This document shows positions 52,186 to 61,162 of a stretch of 64,000 nt of DNA, in pieces. The notes under the pieces were generated by a model. That model was not told the origin of the DNA. It worked only from the letters and a program-made list of their open reading frames with translations, and searched no databases. Every line of letters begins with the position of its first letter. Positions within the stretch are counted from its first letter, which is position 1. This DNA is from Planctomycetota bacterium (lineage in GTDB: Bacteria > Planctomycetota > Planctomycetia > Gemmatales > Gemmataceae). The stretch is taken from positions 86,294-150,293 of the forward strand of contig JACPZP010000070.1 in assembly GCA_016195405.1 (NCBI GenBank). Direction: 5' to 3'. A program made the translations under genes and the position numbers.

Positions 52186-52251
52186 CTGTTTACGTTTCGC
52201 GCTCGGAAGATCGAATCAGTGACAGAGCCTGCGTGCGCGAAACGTAAACAG
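52186..52251. repeat. 17-bp perfect inverted repeat upstream of vapBC
   Basis: CTGTTTACGTTTCGCGC (52186-52202) and its exact complement (52235-52251) are separated by 32 nt. The long loop and the position after a stop and before vapB fit either a terminator or two half-sites of an operator. Confidence 0.8.
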
Positions 52252-52324
52252 CGTCGAGGATTCACGCGTTGGAATTGCATGCTCCCAGCTTGACAGCAAG
52301 CTGGTAAACCAGCAAAATGGCTGA

Positions 52325-52612
52325 ATGAAGACGACTCTCGACCTTCCAGATGGCCTGGTGAAACAAGTCAAGATCCGCGCCGTAAAGGACGGCCGTAAGC
52401 TCAAGGATACGGTCGCCGAACTGTTGCGCAAGGGCCTAGGCGCCGCTGCGACAACGGAAGAGACGCCGCTCATCATCAAGGATAAACAAACCGGTTTACC
52501 GCTGATCGTTTGTCCGCGGGCCGCTTCCAAAAAAGCTGAACTCACTCCCAAGCGCATTGCCGAAATTCTCATCGACCAGGAAGCGGAGTGGCACAATGCT
52601 GCTTCCCGATAG
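52325..52612 (+). CDS. VapB-like antitoxin
   Basis: The product is 95 residues. MKTTLDLPDGLVKQVKIRAVKDGRKLKDTVAELLRKGL is a ribbon-helix-helix-like DNA-binding start, followed by a tail (IKDKQTGLPLIVCPRAASKKAELTPKRIAEILIDQEAEWHNAASR) that would wrap the toxin. Its last codons overlap the toxin start by 17 nt, the usual arrangement for a vapBC operon. Confidence 0.82.
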   Translation: MKTTLDLPDGLVKQVKIRAVKDGRKLKDTVAELLRKGLGAAATTEETPLIIKDKQTGLPLIVCPRAASKKAELTPKRIAEILIDQEAEWHNAASR

Positions 52613-53036
52613 CAACGTTTGGGTGGCGCTGGCGGTCTCTCGGCACATCTTCCATCCTGCCGCACAAACATGGTTTCGTGGACTTAAGCGCCGAGACAGG
52701 ATCGCATTTTGCCGGGCGACGCAGCAAACCTTCCTTCGTCTCCTTACGACGGAAGCCGTGCTCGCACCCCATGGGCTTCCGCCTTTGACCAATCAAGCGG
52801 CATGGTCGGTCTACGAAGGTTTTCGCGCCAACGAGCGCGTCGTGTTCGCCGACGAGCCGCGCGGATTGGAGCTCGTTTGGGGGAAACTTGCCCGAACTCC
52901 AAAAGCCTCGCCCAAACTATGGATGGACGCCTATCTCGCGGCATTTGCCATCTCGGGTGGACACGAGTTTGTGACGACGGATTCGGGATTCACCCGTTTC
53001 AAAGGGCTCGAGGTTCTTGTTCTTTCAAGAGCATGA
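52596..53036 (+). CDS. VapC-like PIN-domain toxin
   Basis: The product is 146 residues. MLLPDSNVWVALAVSRHIFH supplies the first PIN acidic residue (Asp5), LLTTEAV the Glu region, DAYLAAFAI the Asp, and TTDSGFTRF the last acidic residue, so the Mg2+-binding set for an RNase appears complete. GGAG lies 9 nt before ATG 52596; a longer frame from 52557 is unlikely. The start overlaps the antitoxin gene. Confidence 0.88.
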   Translation: MLLPDSNVWVALAVSRHIFHPAAQTWFRGLKRRDRIAFCRATQQTFLRLLTTEAVLAPHGLPPLTNQAAWSVYEGFRANERVVFADEPRGLELVWGKLARTPKASPKLWMDAYLAAFAISGGHEFVTTDSGFTRFKGLEVLVLSRA

Positions 53037-53148
53037 CGCTTCCGAAGGCGCTTGCAAGCTCGCCTAGAATAAAACGCGCCAGCGGCCGTCTATTTGCACA
53101 TCAGCGACTTCACTCAATGCCGCCCTTATTGACATTCAAGGAGAGGGT

Positions 53149-54540
53149 ATGCGAGTTGCCGCCAACTTCTGTTCTCCATTCGTAGTACTTTTCGTTCAAG
53201 CTTGCGCTGGCGCCGACGATTGGCCCAGCTTCCGCGGACCAAGCGAAAACGGCTCGATAAAAGCGAAAAACCTGCCGGCGGAATGGTCGCAAGACAATTT
53301 CCTGTGGAAGACCAAACTACCGGGCTTGGGTTCTTCGACTCCTATTACCGTTGGCGACAAGGTTTTTGTCACTTGCTATGCCGGCTACGGCGCCAAGCTC
53401 ATCAAAACCGACTTCAGCAAGGGGAAAACCAAAGGCGATGCGAAAGGCGGCGCTAAAGCTGATCCGAAAGGTGATTCCAAAGGTGAAACCAAAGGCGAGG
53501 CCAAAGGCGACGCCGAGCCTGAAGATCAGAAGAATCTGAAGCTGTTGCTTGTGTGCATCGATCGAACCAAAGGCAATATCGCTTGGACCAAGGAGATCGA
53601 GCCGAAATTGCCCGAGCAGAAATTCAACGGCTTCATCCGCGAGCACGGTTACGCCTCCAGCACGCCGGTCTCCGACGGCGAGCGCATCTATGTCTTCTTC
53701 GGCAAGTCGGGCGTTTTCGCCTTCGATCTCAAAGGCAACCAGCTGTGGCAGGCCGACGTCGGCTCCAGGACCGACGGCTGGGGCTCGGCGAGCAGCCCCG
53801 CGCTGTCGAAGAACACGGTGATTGTCAACGCCGCCATCGAGAGCCGATCGCTGGTTGGCTTGGACAAGAAAACGGGCAAAGAGCTTTGGCGCAAGGAAAA
53901 GATCGCCAAGAATTGGGTCTCGCCCGTGCTCGTCAACCTCCAGGGCGGCAAGCAGGAAGTCGTCCTCAATGCGCCGGGCAAGATCCTTGGATTCGATCCC
54001 GACAGCGGCGCGGAGCTGTGGAGCTGCGACGGCATCGGCAAGGACGGCGATTTCGGCTACACCTGCTCGACGCCGGCCGTCCACAAGGACATGCTCTACG
54101 CGATGGGCGCAGGACCGGGCATGCCGCCGACCTTGATTGCGGTCCGCGCCGGCGGCCGGGGCGACGTCACCAAAACCCACCTCGTCTGGAAAGAAAAAGC
54201 CGGGGCCGGCATCTCGTCGCCCACGATTCATAATGGCAAAATCTACTGGGTCAATAATGCGGCCGTGTGTGTGGACGCCGACACCGGCAAGTCCCTGTAC
54301 AAGGAGCGCGTCTATAGCTCCATCGGCGAATACACGTCGACGGTGGCCGCGGACGGCAAGGTCTTCGCGCTCACCCGCGTCGATGGCCTCTACGTGCTGG
54401 CCGAGGGCGAGAAGTTCGAAAAGCTGGCCCACAACTCCTTCGACGGCGACGACAGCATCTTTAACTCCAGCCCCGCGATCAGCAACGACCGCATCTACAT
54501 CCGCTCCAATGCATATCTGTATTGCATTGGCAAGAAATAA
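53149..54540 (+). CDS. Exported PQQ-like beta-propeller protein
   Basis: The product is 463 residues with a signal peptide (about 1-22). The mature start DDWPSFRGPSENG is the usual opening of planctomycete PQQ-like quinoprotein repeats (WPxFRGPxxxG). Propeller blades follow (ADVGSRTDGWGSASSPAL, ARVDGLYVLAEGE). An unusual Lys/Gly/Asp/Glu-rich stretch (about 90-125; KGDAKGGAKADPKGDSKGET-like) interrupts the first blade region. Role and cofactor use are uncertain; most such proteins are not PQQ enzymes. GGAGAGGGT precedes the ATG. Confidence 0.87.
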   Translation: MRVAANFCSPFVVLFVQACAGADDWPSFRGPSENGSIKAKNLPAEWSQDNFLWKTKLPGLGSSTPITVGDKVFVTCYAGYGAKLIKTDFSKGKTKGDAKGGAKADPKGDSKGETKGEAKGDAEPEDQKNLKLLLVCIDRTKGNIAWTKEIEPKLPEQKFNGFIREHGYASSTPVSDGERIYVFFGKSGVFAFDLKGNQLWQADVGSRTDGWGSASSPALSKNTVIVNAAIESRSLVGLDKKTGKELWRKEKIAKNWVSPVLVNLQGGKQEVVLNAPGKILGFDPDSGAELWSCDGIGKDGDFGYTCSTPAVHKDMLYAMGAGPGMPPTLIAVRAGGRGDVTKTHLVWKEKAGAGISSPTIHNGKIYWVNNAAVCVDADTGKSLYKERVYSSIGEYTSTVAADGKVFALTRVDGLYVLAEGEKFEKLAHNSFDGDDSIFNSSPAISNDRIYIRSNAYLYCIGKK

Positions 54541-54644
54541 CTAAGGGTATGAGGGTGCATGAACCTCCGCCAATGATGCCAACGACCACCCCCGACCAGA
54601 AGGAGAATTGGATCAGAACCGAGCGCTCAAATCGCTCCGGGCGC

Positions 54645-57600
54645 CTAAGGCGCGAGGATAAAGTCGAGGTCGTCGGCAAACTCGATAGCGCACAAGTCCG
54701 TGATCCTATCCCGCACACCGCTGTCCAAGTTGGCAAAAAACCAGTCTAATCCCGCGGAGCCCGTAAGCACGTCGCGGGCAAGGTCATCGAACACAGTCGC
54801 AGATGGGCCATCCACCTGAAAGTAGAAATCGCTATTGAAGCGAGGACCCACGGTAGTGCCGCGGATGTTAGCGACACGCGTGGAATAGTCATGGTTGGAA
54901 GTCCATTCCGCCATTACCGAGCAGAGCGCTTCATCGAAGCCATCAAAGGCGGTTTGGCCGGCGATTAGAATATCGTCGCCAGGGTCGCCGACAATGCGAT
55001 CGGCTCCGCTTCCCCCAATTAACAAGTCGCGGCCCGAGCCGCCTACCAACAGATCATCGCCGTCGCCTCCCAGCAGTACGTCATTTCCGCCGCCGCCTTT
55101 GAGCCGATCGTCACCGGAGTCGCCGTGGAGCCACGCTGGCAAGCGAATGCTCCCGTCAACATGAATATTGTCATTGCCCTCCTTCCCGAAGACGATGATG
55201 CGGCCAGTGGGAGCAAAGCTGCCTTGGGATACGCCATTGAGCACTACTTCTACTGCACCAGTATGGCAAAGTGGTTGAATGAGAAGGTAGTCGTTGCCGG
55301 TGGTTCCCCAGACGAAAAGTGCAGTTTGGCCAGGGTTACATGGGTCGGGTAGCAACGTGGCGCCAACGGGTTCGTCGTCGTCTTGGATCGTGCCGGTCGC
55401 CGGACTGCCGGTTATGGTGATGGGCGACATGGAATTGACCAGGATCGACACGTTGTTGGAAACAACGTTGGCCAGGGCCAGGTCGAGCCGGCCATCGCCA
55501 TTGAGGTCCGCAAGCGCAACCGAACTCGGTTCGAGACCGGTGGTGAATGTCTGCTGGGCGGCGAAAGTAGCAGTGGGCGCTCCCGCCGCCGTCGTACTGA
55601 GCAGCACGGACACGTTTGTGGAGTCGCGGTTTGCCACGGCCAAGTCTGGCCTCCCATCGCCGTTGAGATCGCCGAACGCTACAGACAAGGGGACGTTTCC
55701 GGTTGCGAAGGTCTGTTGCGCGGCGAAGCTCGGCGTGAACGCTCCGGCCGCCATCGTATTGAGCAGCACCGACACCGTATCGGAAGAGTCGTTGGCCACC
55801 GCCAAGTCGGGCCGGCCGTCGCCGTTGACGTCGCCTATCGCAACCGAAAAGGGATTTTGGCCGGTGGCGAAGGACTGCTGAGCGGTGAAGCTCGGTGTGC
55901 CTGCTCCCGGCGCCGTCGTATTGAGGAGCACCGACACTGTGTCGGCGTGCACATTAGCGGTGGCCAGGTCGGGCCGGCCATCGCCGTTAAAATCGCCGAA
56001 TGCAACGGAGTACGGCGAAGTGCCAGTGGCGAACGTCACGTGAGCGGCAAAGCTGGGCGTTGTCGCTCCCGCAGCCGTCGTGTTGAGCAGCACCGACACG
56101 GTGTTGGCGCTAATGTCGCTGTTGGCCAGGGCCAGGTCGAGTCGGCCATCGCCGTTGAAGTCGGCCACCGCCACGGATCGAGGAACGCTCCCAGTTGCGA
56201 AAGTTACCTGGGGTGCGAAGCTGGGCGTGGCCGCTCCTGGCGCCGTGGTATTAAGCAACACGGAAACGGAGTCGGAGAGAGCGTTGGCGACAGCGAGGTC
56301 GAGTCGGCCGTCGCCGTTAAGGTCCCCTGTCGCCACCGAGATGGGATCGAATCCCACGGCGAAAGTCGCTTGCGGTGCGAAATTGGGCGTGGCCGCGCCT
56401 GGTGACGTCGAGTTGAGCAAGACTGAAACGCTGTCCGAGGAATTGTTTGCTACGGCCAAGTCGCGTAAACCATCGCCGTTAAAGTCCCCCACCGTAACAG
56501 ACCAAGGATTCAAGGCGGTGGCGAAGTCTTCATGCGCGGCGAAGCTCGGCGTGGTCATAATCGGCGCCGTGGTATTGAGCAACACCGACACTGTGTGCGA
56601 GGCATTGTTAGCCACGGCCAAGTCTGGTCGACCATCGCCGTTCAGGTCCGCAACCGCCACAGAGATAGGATCGAGGCCGGCGGCGAAAGGCTGTTGGGCG
56701 GCGAAACTGGCAGTGACCGCGCCCGGTTGCGTCATGTTGAGCAGGACCGACACCGTATCGTGGCCGCCGCCGTTAGCGAGGGCCAGGTCAAGCCGACCGT
56801 CCCCATTAAAGTCGCCGAACGCCACGGACGATGGGGGGCTATTACTGGCGAAGCTCTGTTGTGCGGCGAAGTTGGGCGTGGCCGCGCCCGGGGCCGTTGT
56901 ATTGAGTAGCACGGACACCATGCCGGAATCGCCACTGGCCACGGCCAGGTCGGGCCGGCCGTCGCCGTTCACGTCCCCCACAGCCACCGATCTGGGTCCG
57001 TCGCCCGTGGCGAAGCTTTGCTGGGCGGCAAAGCTCGACGTCGCTGCGCCGGTTGGCGTCGTGTTGAGCAGCACTGAAACCGTGGAGGCGTGGTGGTTAG
57101 CCACGGCCAGGTCGAGCCGGCCATCGCCGTTGAAATCCCCCAGCCCCACCGAGAAGGGATACTCTCCGGTGGGGAAGGTCTGCTGGGCGGCGAAGCTGGG
57201 CACATCCGCTCCCGTCGGCGTCGTATTGAGGAGCACCGACACCCAATTGGCGGCGGGGTCGCTGTTGGCCAGGGCCAGGTCGGACCGGCCGTCGCCGTTG
57301 AAGTCCCCCACCGCCACAGATCTGGGAACGAAACCGGCGGCGAAGGTGCGCTGCGGGGCAAAGCTGGGCGTGTCCGCTCCCACACTCGTCGTATTGAGCA
57401 GCAACGACACCGTGTCGGAGTTGGCATTGGCCACGGCCAAGTCGGGCCGGCCGTCGCCGTTAAAGTCGCCTAACGCAACGGACTCAGGATTGATGCCGGT
57501 GGCGAAAGTCTGTTGCGCCGCGAAACTGGACGTGGTCGCACCCGGCGGCGTTGTGTTGAGAAGGACCGACACCGTTCTGGACATGTCATTGGCCACGACC

Positions 57601-58106
57601 AAATCGCGCCGGCCGTCGCCATTGACATCCCCCACTGCCACAGACAAGGGATATTGGCCGGTGGCAAAGTCCTGGTGCGCGGCGAATTCAACTTTCTGCA
57701 TCGGGTTCGACAGGCTCACCGTGAACGTCCGATCGGGCTCCGGCAACGTATTGCCAATAATCGGCACAGCGATCGTGGCCGTTGTCTGATTAGCGGCGAA
57801 GGTAAGCGTGCCCGCGGTGGCCACGTAGTCAATGCCGGCGATGGCTGTGCCGTCGTGGGTGGCAAAGTCGACCGTCACCGCCGGCGCCGTGTCGCCGGAG
57901 CGGGTAACAGTGAAAATCATGTCGGTCGTGCCCGCGTCTCCCTCGGGAAACGGCGCGGGATTGGCTATCGACAGATTCACGGTCGGGGCCACGCGTTGTT
58001 GAAGCCATTCCAGCGCCGGTCGGAAACGCACATACGATTGCCGTGAGGTCCCTCGGTCGGCGATGGCGGCAAGCTCTAAACACTTTCGCAGCCAGGAAAT
58101 CAACAT
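54645..58106 (-). CDS. Giant exported FG-GAP / Calx-beta / RTX protein
   Basis: The product is 1153 residues. The N-terminus (RKCLELAAIADRG...RPALEWLQQRVAP) resembles the planctomycete LExR-type export domain. A Calx-beta domain starts at about residue 45 (ANPAPFPEGDAGTTDMIFTVTRSG, GTAIAGIDYVATAGTLTF). Between its penultimate strand (TFTVSLSNP) and its last strand (ATGTIQDDD) lie about 14 FG-GAP units of ~54 residues (NGDGRPDLAVAN, VSVLLNTT). The C-terminus holds RTX nonapeptides (GGGGNDVLLGGDGDDLL). It should fold into calcium-bound surface structures. ATG at 58106 has AAGGAG upstream; a longer frame to 58571 is antisense/unsupported. It follows the zinc-ribbon gene by 29 nt. Confidence 0.9.
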   Translation of the reverse strand: MLISWLRKCLELAAIADRGTSRQSYVRFRPALEWLQQRVAPTVNLSIANPAPFPEGDAGTTDMIFTVTRSGDTAPAVTVDFATHDGTAIAGIDYVATAGTLTFAANQTTATIAVPIIGNTLPEPDRTFTVSLSNPMQKVEFAAHQDFATGQYPLSVAVGDVNGDGRRDLVVANDMSRTVSVLLNTTPPGATTSSFAAQQTFATGINPESVALGDFNGDGRPDLAVANANSDTVSLLLNTTSVGADTPSFAPQRTFAAGFVPRSVAVGDFNGDGRSDLALANSDPAANWVSVLLNTTPTGADVPSFAAQQTFPTGEYPFSVGLGDFNGDGRLDLAVANHHASTVSVLLNTTPTGAATSSFAAQQSFATGDGPRSVAVGDVNGDGRPDLAVASGDSGMVSVLLNTTAPGAATPNFAAQQSFASNSPPSSVAFGDFNGDGRLDLALANGGGHDTVSVLLNMTQPGAVTASFAAQQPFAAGLDPISVAVADLNGDGRPDLAVANNASHTVSVLLNTTAPIMTTPSFAAHEDFATALNPWSVTVGDFNGDGLRDLAVANNSSDSVSVLLNSTSPGAATPNFAPQATFAVGFDPISVATGDLNGDGRLDLAVANALSDSVSVLLNTTAPGAATPSFAPQVTFATGSVPRSVAVADFNGDGRLDLALANSDISANTVSVLLNTTAAGATTPSFAAHVTFATGTSPYSVAFGDFNGDGRPDLATANVHADTVSVLLNTTAPGAGTPSFTAQQSFATGQNPFSVAIGDVNGDGRPDLAVANDSSDTVSVLLNTMAAGAFTPSFAAQQTFATGNVPLSVAFGDLNGDGRPDLAVANRDSTNVSVLLSTTAAGAPTATFAAQQTFTTGLEPSSVALADLNGDGRLDLALANVVSNNVSILVNSMSPITITGSPATGTIQDDDEPVGATLLPDPCNPGQTALFVWGTTGNDYLLIQPLCHTGAVEVVLNGVSQGSFAPTGRIIVFGKEGNDNIHVDGSIRLPAWLHGDSGDDRLKGGGGNDVLLGGDGDDLLVGGSGRDLLIGGSGADRIVGDPGDDILIAGQTAFDGFDEALCSVMAEWTSNHDYSTRVANIRGTTVGPRFNSDFYFQVDGPSATVFDDLARDVLTGSAGLDWFFANLDSGVRDRITDLCAIEFADDLDFILAP

Positions 58107-58135
58107 GGCGGAAAACTCCTTGCAACAGTCAGCTG

Positions 58136-59305
58136 TTACTCCGATGGGAGGTCTTGCTGATTGCTTCTTGGGACGCTTCGAGGATCGCTCGCTTTCCTGC
58201 AAATAAGAACTGACCGGAGATGCACAATCCCGTAAGTGGTTCCACCGACAAACGTGAGTAGACTGGCCACCAGCAGCACATAGGGACCAGCGACAATTCC
58301 ACCCGTGTAGTTGCCGAATGTGCCACCGGGCGCGCCGAAGATCCAAACGAACGAAAATGGAAGTAGAATAAGCGCCAAAACCGCCGAAACAAAGCCCGCT
58401 ATCCAGGTCCATGGTTTCAGAATTCGAACCAAGAGCCCTGGAAGTATTGTTCCCACAATCAGGAGGGAAAACACCAACCCCATTATGCCGGCGCCTGTGT
58501 TCCATCCCCACAAAGAAAGCGACTCGAAGCCGACTAAGACCATGCCCGGAGATACGCGTTCTACCATCCACTGTTCATAGCGTTTCCGCCCTTTGTGAAT
58601 TAGTTCTTGTTCCGCGTCGATGCTCCGCCTCAACGCCTCGATTTGTGCCTCCAGTGGCGCAATTGCTCGTTGGATTTCCTCTTGTTTACGTTGTTCCCTT
58701 GCAGCGTATTCGGAGAGACTTCCGCCAGGAAATACCGGGTTGCTTCGCCTTATCGCGTCAATGCGCTTTTTGATTTCTCTTCCAAGCTCGGCTTCGGTCT
58801 CACGGAGCTTCGATTTGAAGGGGACCTCTTGAAATTTCCACCATGGCAGGAACATATTAACGAACAAAAGGCCGGCCCCCGTGAGCAGCATTATTACCCA
58901 GAACATTGATGGGGAACGGTCTCGTTCATTGACGGTGTGCAGCCCTGATTCGCCCCGCCCCAAGCCGGCGCCGAACTGAGCGTCCGACTCCATGATCTCA
59001 GATACGAAAGCCGGTCTTGTTGCCTCGTACTCTTCCTCGGGATCCTTGTCGCGTCGTCGCGGCGGTGGGCTATCGTGCCGATAGCTGCTGTAGCGCACAG
59101 GCAGTGGAGACTCGGGAGGCGGGAGTGGTGGCGGTTTTGGGCGCGCATGTTCCGATCCCACGGTCTGCGGCTCGCTCGCATCGCTGCTCGGGACTTCCAC
59201 CTTGAACCGATACGTGCATTTCGGGCAGTCGATCGAACGCCCCACCAGAGCGTCGGGGGCTTTGAGCTTCGAATCACACGATGGGCAGACAACTCGAATG
59301 GGCAT
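58136..59305 (-). CDS. Zinc-ribbon multipass membrane protein with coiled coil
   Basis: The product is 389 residues. The N-terminal CPSCDSKLKAPDALVGRSIDCPKC is a zinc ribbon. A Pro-rich linker, a membrane helix (FWVIMLLTGAGLLFVNMFLPWW), a long helical segment likely to form a coiled coil (ETEAELGREIKKRIDAIRR, APLEAQIEALRRSIDAEQELI) and four further membrane helices follow. It is probably co-transcribed with the giant FG-GAP gene 29 nt downstream, which could reflect a role in its export or anchoring, but this is inferred from position only. Confidence 0.72.
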   Translation of the reverse strand: MPIRVVCPSCDSKLKAPDALVGRSIDCPKCTYRFKVEVPSSDASEPQTVGSEHARPKPPPLPPPESPLPVRYSSYRHDSPPPRRRDKDPEEEYEATRPAFVSEIMESDAQFGAGLGRGESGLHTVNERDRSPSMFWVIMLLTGAGLLFVNMFLPWWKFQEVPFKSKLRETEAELGREIKKRIDAIRRSNPVFPGGSLSEYAAREQRKQEEIQRAIAPLEAQIEALRRSIDAEQELIHKGRKRYEQWMVERVSPGMVLVGFESLSLWGWNTGAGIMGLVFSLLIVGTILPGLLVRILKPWTWIAGFVSAVLALILLPFSFVWIFGAPGGTFGNYTGGIVAGPYVLLVASLLTFVGGTTYGIVHLRSVLICRKASDPRSVPRSNQQDLPSE

Positions 59306-59442
59306 GGCATGACCGGTGTGGGCAGGTAATTTTCATAGCGGGTTCCTTGCATTCCCCCATAACTCATGCGAAAATCAGCCGCGAATCGGGTAATGCATTT
59401 TCCAGAAAAATTGCGTCTCGGGGCTTTTGGGGGGAATTGGCC

Positions 59443-60111
59443 ATGTCGTCCACGAGCGCCGATCCGAGATCGGTCGACCCAAAATCGGCCGATCAACTCA
59501 CCGAATTGCTCCGCCGCGCCCGCGCGGGCGACGGCGACGCTTCTTCCAAAGCTCTGGAGCGCGTCTATGGCGAATTGCGGAGGCGGGCCGAGCAGCTTTT
59601 TGACCGGGAAAGCTCCGGACATACCTTGCAACCTACCGCGCTCGTCCACGAAGCCTGGTTGAAGTTGCGCGATCAAGGCGGCGGCATCAAAGCGCCGGAG
59701 TTCCAGAGCCGCGCTCAGTTCTTCCACATCGCCGTCAAGTTAATGCGCGAAATCCTCGTGGACTGTGCCCGCAAAAAAAACTCCGCCAAGCACGGCGGCA
59801 ACAGGACGAGAATGAACATAGACGTGGAGCAGGCGGCTCTCCTGCGTGAGGACTGGGACGAGGCTGAGGGCCGTCACGCAGGCGAGCCGCCTGCACTACG
59901 GCGCGACGCCGAAATTCTTGCCGTGCACGAAGCCCTTGAAGCTCTGCACGACCTTCGGCCGCGAGCGGCACAGGTCGCTCAACTGAAATTCTTCGGTGGA
60001 TGCACGATCGCGGAGATGGCCCTGGCGCTGGAAGTCTCGCCGGAAACCGTCAAAGGCGACTGGAGCTTTGCCCGTGCCTGGCTGAGACGGGAGCTGGACG
60101 ATCATGGGTGA
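59443..60111 (+). CDS. ECF sigma factor (TIGR02999-like)
   Basis: The product is 222 residues. LTELLRRARAGDGDASSKALERVYGELRRRAEQLFDRESSGHTLQPTALVHEAWLKL is the region 2 typical of the planctomycete-rich TIGR02999 (ECF43-like) sigma family; region 4 is LRPRAAQVAQLKFFGGCTIAEMALALEVSPETVKGDWSFARAWLRREL. ATG 59443 is preceded by GGGGGAA. The stop overlaps the kinase start by 8 nt, so sigma and kinase are translationally coupled; the kinase may control this sigma factor, as suggested for such pairs. Confidence 0.92.
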   Translation: MSSTSADPRSVDPKSADQLTELLRRARAGDGDASSKALERVYGELRRRAEQLFDRESSGHTLQPTALVHEAWLKLRDQGGGIKAPEFQSRAQFFHIAVKLMREILVDCARKKNSAKHGGNRTRMNIDVEQAALLREDWDEAEGRHAGEPPALRRDAEILAVHEALEALHDLRPRAAQVAQLKFFGGCTIAEMALALEVSPETVKGDWSFARAWLRRELDDHG

Positions 60112-61162
60112 AAGCAATTCGAGCGATGGTGTGAACCGCTTCCTAACGGGCGCGGCTCCGATGACCGCGGCTTCGATGGGCGCGGCTCCGATGGACGCGG
60201 GTCTGAGCTTGGGAGAACGGCTTCAAGAGCTGTTCCTTGCGGCCGTGCAAATCCGTGACGCTTACGAGCGCGGAAACTTTTTGCGTGAGCAGTGCGGCGA
60301 GGATCGGGCGCTTCTGCAAGAAGTGCAATCGCTCTTGGCATCGCATTTCAAGGACGACAGCTTTCTGGAACGGCCGGCTTATTCCATCGTCCTGCCGGCC
60401 ACCAAAGCCAGTGCGGAAAAGCCGGAGTTTGACTCTCCCTCCATCTACCAGTTGAACGGGCGCGCGTCTGGAGACGGCATCGTCAAGCCTGGCGAACGTC
60501 CGCTGCCGTCGATTCCGGGCTACGAAATTCTGGAGCTTCTGGGCCGCGGCGGCATGGGCGTGGTCTACAAAGCGCGGCAAGCAAAGCTCAACCGCGTGGT
60601 CGCGCTCAAGATGATTCGCGAAAGCAATATCGAGGAGCGCGATCTTAGCCGCTTTCGCACGGAAGCCGAAGCGCTCGCCCGCCCGCAGCATCCCAACATC
60701 GTGCAGATTTTTGAAGTCGGCGAGCATGAAGGCGCGCCGTATTTGGCGCTGGAATATGTGGACGGCGGCACCTTGGCGCAGAAGATCAACGGCACTCCGC
60801 AGCCGGTGGGCTGGACCGCCGAGATCATGCAGATTTTGGCGCAGGCCGTCCACGCGGCCCACCAAGCCGGGATTCTTCATCGTGATCTGAAACCGGCAAA
60901 CGTGTTGTTGAGGGGCGAGGGACGTGGGGCGAGGGGCGAGGGGCGAGGAAGACCGATGCGCCTCGCCCCTCGGCCCTCACTCCTCGCCTCTCGTCCCCAA
61001 GATTACCGATTTTGGGCTGGCCAAGAAGCTCGAAGAAGTCACGCAAACGCAGAGCGGCGCCTTCATGGGCACGCCCAGCTACATGGCGCCGGAACAAGCG
61101 CAAGCAAAGAAGGACATCGGTCCCGCTGCGGACGTTTATGCGCTCGGCGCGATTTTGTATGA
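60104..61162 (+). pseudogene. Ser/Thr kinase, 5' part, cut by a frameshift at a palindromic insertion
   Basis: The frame encodes the kinase N-lobe and part of the C-lobe: IPGYEILELLGRGGMGVVYKARQAKLNRVVALKMI and GILHRDLKPANVLL. It then runs into an inserted GC-rich palindrome (60911-60998) and continues in a wrong frame (RGEGRGARGEGRGRP... to the stop at 61162). The next kinase motif, ITDFGLAKKL, is in a different frame at 61005 onward. Thus the catalytic loop and the DFG motif are in separate reading frames. A sequencing error in the GC-rich insert is possible; if real, the kinase is broken unless frameshifting occurs. Confidence 0.82.
60911..60998. repeat. GC-rich palindrome inserted in the kinase gene
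   Basis: AGGGGCGAGGGACGTGGGGC and further GAGGGGC units form one arm, and CCTCGCCCCTCGG...CTCTCGTCCCC the other. It falls exactly between the codons for PANVLL and PKITDFG, where other kinases have a 5-6-residue turn. It is similar in type to the intergenic palindromes of this window. Confidence 0.85.

Noticed and set aside
55440..57690. Regularly spaced repeats that could look like a CRISPR array
   Set aside because: The period is about 160 bp, all units are coding and in frame; they are FG-GAP repeats.
56080..57789. A 569-codon open frame on the plus strand inside the giant surface-protein gene
   Set aside because: It is the antisense of the FG-GAP array; its translation is a low-complexity Ser/Pro/Thr/Arg repeat with the same periodicity, and the minus-strand frame has clear domains.
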